NCBI GenBank assembly: GCA_046566185.1
Contig: JBKHXE010000107.1
Location: forward strand, 1-7,405
Direction: 5' to 3'
Source: SCSIO-59966 sp046566185
GTDB taxonomy: Bacteria; Actinomycetota; Actinomycetes; Actinomycetales; SCSIO-59966
Length of the DNA stretch: 7,405 bases
Both the position numbers and the translations under genes were made by a program. Of the stretch, positions 5,761 through 7,405 are shown in pieces (positions within the stretch are counted from its first letter, which is position 1; each line of letters begins with the position of its first letter). The notes under the pieces are model-generated. The model ran no database searches. It worked only from the letters and a program-made list of their open reading frames with translations, and was not told where the DNA came from.

Positions 5761-6779
5761 AGCTGCTCCTCCGACGCGGTGAGGGCGGTCACGGGGACCG
5801 GGTGCACGCAGCGGGCCAGGTGACCGGGCCGCACCTCGTCGACGTCCAGCGGGATGTCGGGGCGGACGCAGGCGTCGTCGGCCGCGGTGCACCGCGGCGC
5901 GAAGGCGCACGCCTGCTCCCACGGCACCGTGTCCGTCGGCGACCCGGGGATCGGCCGCAGCGGCTCGCCGCGCGGCGCGTCGAGACGCGGGATCGAGGCG
6001 AGCAGCCCCTCGGTGTAGCGGTGCCGGGGGGCGGCGAAGAGCTCCTGGCGCCCGGCGGTCTCCACCACGCGGCCGGCGTACATGACGTTGACCTCGTCGC
6101 ACAGGCCGGCGACCACCCCGAGGTCGTGGGTGATCATGATCATGGCGGTGCCGGTCTCGGTGACGAGCCGGCGGAGCAGCTCGAGCACCTGGGCCTGGAT
6201 CGTCACGTCGAGCGCCGTGGTCGGCTCGTCGGCGATGAGCAGGCGGGGCCTGCACGCCAGGGCGATCGCGATGAGCGCGCGCTGCCGCATGCCGCCCGAG
6301 AGCTGGTGCGGGTACTCCCCCAGGCGTCGCGCCGGGTCGGGGATGCCGACACGCCTCAGCAGGCCCTCCGCCTCGTCGCGGGCCTCGCCCCGGCCCATCC
6401 CGGTGTGCCGCAGCAGCACCTCGGTCACCTGCGTCCCGACGGGGACGACGGGGTTGAGCGAGGACATCGGGTCCTGGAACACCATCGCCATGTCGCGGCC
6501 TCGCATGTCGGCCAGCTCGCCGCGGGGCACGGTCAGCAGGTCGCGGCCCTCGAAGCGGACGGAGCCGCCGACCGTGACCCCGCGTCGCGGGAGCAGACCC
6601 ATCACGGCCAGGGACGTCACCGACTTGCCGCTGCCGGACTCCCCGACCAGGCCGACGACCTCGCCGGGACGGACCGAGAAGGACACGCCGTCGACCGCCC
6701 GGAAGGAACGGCGGCCCCGACCGGCGAAGGTGACGGTGAGGTCCTCGACGTCGAGCAGCGCGTCTCGGGGCGGGGTCAT
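5757..6779 (-). CDS. dppD: Dipeptide/oligopeptide ABC transporter ATP-binding protein (DppD/OppD type)
   Basis: This 340-residue ATPase is the second nucleotide-binding subunit of the importer and would pair with the DppF-type protein. It shows Walker A GESGSGKS (46-53), Q-loop Gln102 in VFQDPMSSLNP, signature LSGGMRQR (160-167), Walker B LLIADEP (180-186) and His218 in MITHDLGVVA. LSGGMRQR, GKSVTSLAVMGLL and MSSLNP identify the D-type subunit. In the C-terminal domain HRYTEGLLASIPRLD is followed by Cys291, Cys297, Cys304 and Cys324 (C-x5-C-x6-C-x19-C), a possible [4Fe-4S] site. I chose ATG 6779 because AGGTGA ends eight bases upstream. GTG 6791 is the alternative; it adds four residues and overlaps the upstream permease stop by 4 nt, but has no good ribosome site. 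The stop overlaps the DppF-type start at GTGA (5757-5760). The substrate is not determined by sequence. Confidence 0.92.
   Translation of the reverse strand: MTPPRDALLDVEDLTVTFAGRGRRSFRAVDGVSFSVRPGEVVGLVGESGSGKSVTSLAVMGLLPRRGVTVGGSVRFEGRDLLTVPRGELADMRGRDMAMVFQDPMSSLNPVVPVGTQVTEVLLRHTGMGRGEARDEAEGLLRRVGIPDPARRLGEYPHQLSGGMRQRALIAIALACRPRLLIADEPTTALDVTIQAQVLELLRRLVTETGTAMIMITHDLGVVAGLCDEVNVMYAGRVVETAGRQELFAAPRHRYTEGLLASIPRLDAPRGEPLRPIPGSPTDTVPWEQACAFAPRCTAADDACVRPDIPLDVDEVRPGHLARCVHPVPVTALTASEEQL
5766..5772 (-). promoter_or_regulatory. Strong Shine-Dalgarno site for the DppF-type gene
   Basis: GGAGGAG on the minus strand ends five bases before GTG 5760. It is the strongest ribosome site in the window and lies within the last codons of the DppD-type gene, fixing the DppF start. 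Confidence 0.7.
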
Positions 6780-6787
6780 CGGGTCGC

Positions 6788-7405
6788 TCACCTGCGGAAC
6801 TTGGGGTCGAGGGACTCGCGCAGCGCCTCACCGAAGAGGGTGAAGCCGAACGCGGTGATCGCGATCGCCGTACCGGGCAGCAGGGCGAGATGCGGGTCGC
6901 TCTCCAGCCGGGACTGGGCCTTGACGAGCATGCGCCCCCACTCGGCGACGCTCGGGTTCGGGTCGCCGAGACCGAGGTACGACAGCGCGGCCACCTCGAT
7001 GATCGCGGTCGCCAGCGTGAGCGTGGCCTGCACGATGATCGGCCCGAGCGAGTTCGGCAGCATGTGGCTCATCACGACGCTGCGGCGGCGAAGGCCGAGG
7101 GAGAACGACGCCAGCACGTAGTCGGAGGCACGCTGCTGCAGCAGCGAGCCGCGCAGCAGCCGGGCGAAGATCGGCACCTGCGCCGCCGCGATGGCGATCA
7201 TCACCGACAGCGACGTGCGGCCGAGGACGGCGGCGACGCTGACGGCGAGCAGCAGGCTGGGGATCGACAGCAGGATGTCGACGACGCGCATCACCGCGAC
7301 GTCGACCTTGCCGCCGATGCCGCCGGCGAGCAGGCCGAGCGCCGTGCCGACCGCGAGGCCCAGCAGCGTCGACACCACGCCGATGACGAGCGACTGGCGG
7401 GCGCC
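6788..7405 (-). CDS. dppC: Dipeptide/oligopeptide ABC transporter permease (DppC/OppC type), 5' truncated
   Basis: The last 205 residues of an importer permease are present; the N-terminus lies beyond the window and the frame is open to its edge. The fragment begins GARQSL, the conserved start of the transport core in DppC-type permeases. It then shows MRVVDILLSIPSLLLA (39-54), the coupling loop DYVLASFSLGLRRRSVVMSHMLPN (95-118, given as key blocks DYVLAS and HMLPN) that contacts the ATPases, LSYLGLGDPNPSVAEWGRML (141-160) and the closing FGEALRESLDPKFRR. Hydrophobic stretches at about 5-27, 45-63, 66-86, 121-143 and 172-195 are membrane helices. The ending LRESLDPKFRR is typical of DppC, not DppB. 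A full protein is usually about 270-320 residues, so roughly 70-110 are missing. GTG 7378 is internal and should not be taken as the start. Its TGA (6790-6788) abuts or overlaps the DppD-type start. DppB and a substrate-binding protein are expected upstream. Confidence 0.9.
   Translation of the reverse strand, partial: GARQSLVIGVVSTLLGLAVGTALGLLAGGIGGKVDVAVMRVVDILLSIPSLLLAVSVAAVLGRTSLSVMIAIAAAQVPIFARLLRGSLLQQRASDYVLASFSLGLRRRSVVMSHMLPNSLGPIIVQATLTLATAIIEVAALSYLGLGDPNPSVAEWGRMLVKAQSRLESDPHLALLPGTAIAITAFGFTLFGEALRESLDPKFRR

Noticed and set aside
5400..7121. A 573-codon open frame on the plus strand opposite the two importer ATPases and the permease
   Set aside because: Its translation is rich in Arg, Gly and Pro with no domain, and it lies antisense to three well-recognised genes. 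Long antisense frames are expected at this GC content.
1..7405. Mobile element, CRISPR array, tRNA or rRNA
   Set aside because: I saw no spaced direct repeats, terminal inverted repeats, transposase motifs or RNA-gene sequences on either strand.

Overview
The window is very GC-rich, nearly every third codon position is G or C, and the genes are packed with few gaps. Gene content, GTG starts and -10-like motifs placed for leaderless transcription all fit a high-GC actinomycete chromosome. I cannot name the genus. There are no RNA genes, insertion sequences, CRISPR arrays or integration signs, so this looks like ordinary chromosome.

Layout. (1) 1-218, minus strand: the N-terminal end of a site-2 protease (M50) family membrane protein, cut by the window edge. 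(2) 219-290: a short divergent promoter region in which each gene has a TANNNT -10-like box 6-7 nt before its start codon. (3) 291-1211, plus strand: a stand-alone RecB/Cas4-type PD-(D/E)XK nuclease with four cysteines spaced for an iron-sulfur cluster. (4) 1300-4625, plus strand: a two-gene ABC transporter of the MacB/LolCDE (FtsX-like permease) type. It has an ATPase of about 267 residues overlapping by 4 nt an 841-residue permease built from two FtsX modules. (5) 7405-4630, minus strand: the distal part of a dipeptide/oligopeptide (Dpp/Opp) importer operon, made of a DppC-type permease (5' end outside the window), a DppD-type ATPase and a DppF-type ATPase. The junctions between these three genes overlap or nearly overlap.

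How they work together. The two ATPases of the Dpp/Opp set would form a heterodimer on the cytoplasmic face of a DppB/DppC permease pair. DppB and the substrate-binding lipoprotein are expected upstream, beyond position 7405. The MacB-like ATPase would form a homodimer driving the 841-residue permease; its substrate cannot be read from sequence. The two transporter operons converge with only 4 nt between stop codons, so any termination signal for one must lie in the other's coding sequence. The nuclease and protease share a promoter region but have no obvious biochemical link.

I found no convincing new biological system. The points most worth checking are the paired leaderless promoters, the cysteine-bearing solo RecB nuclease and the 4-nt convergent junction.
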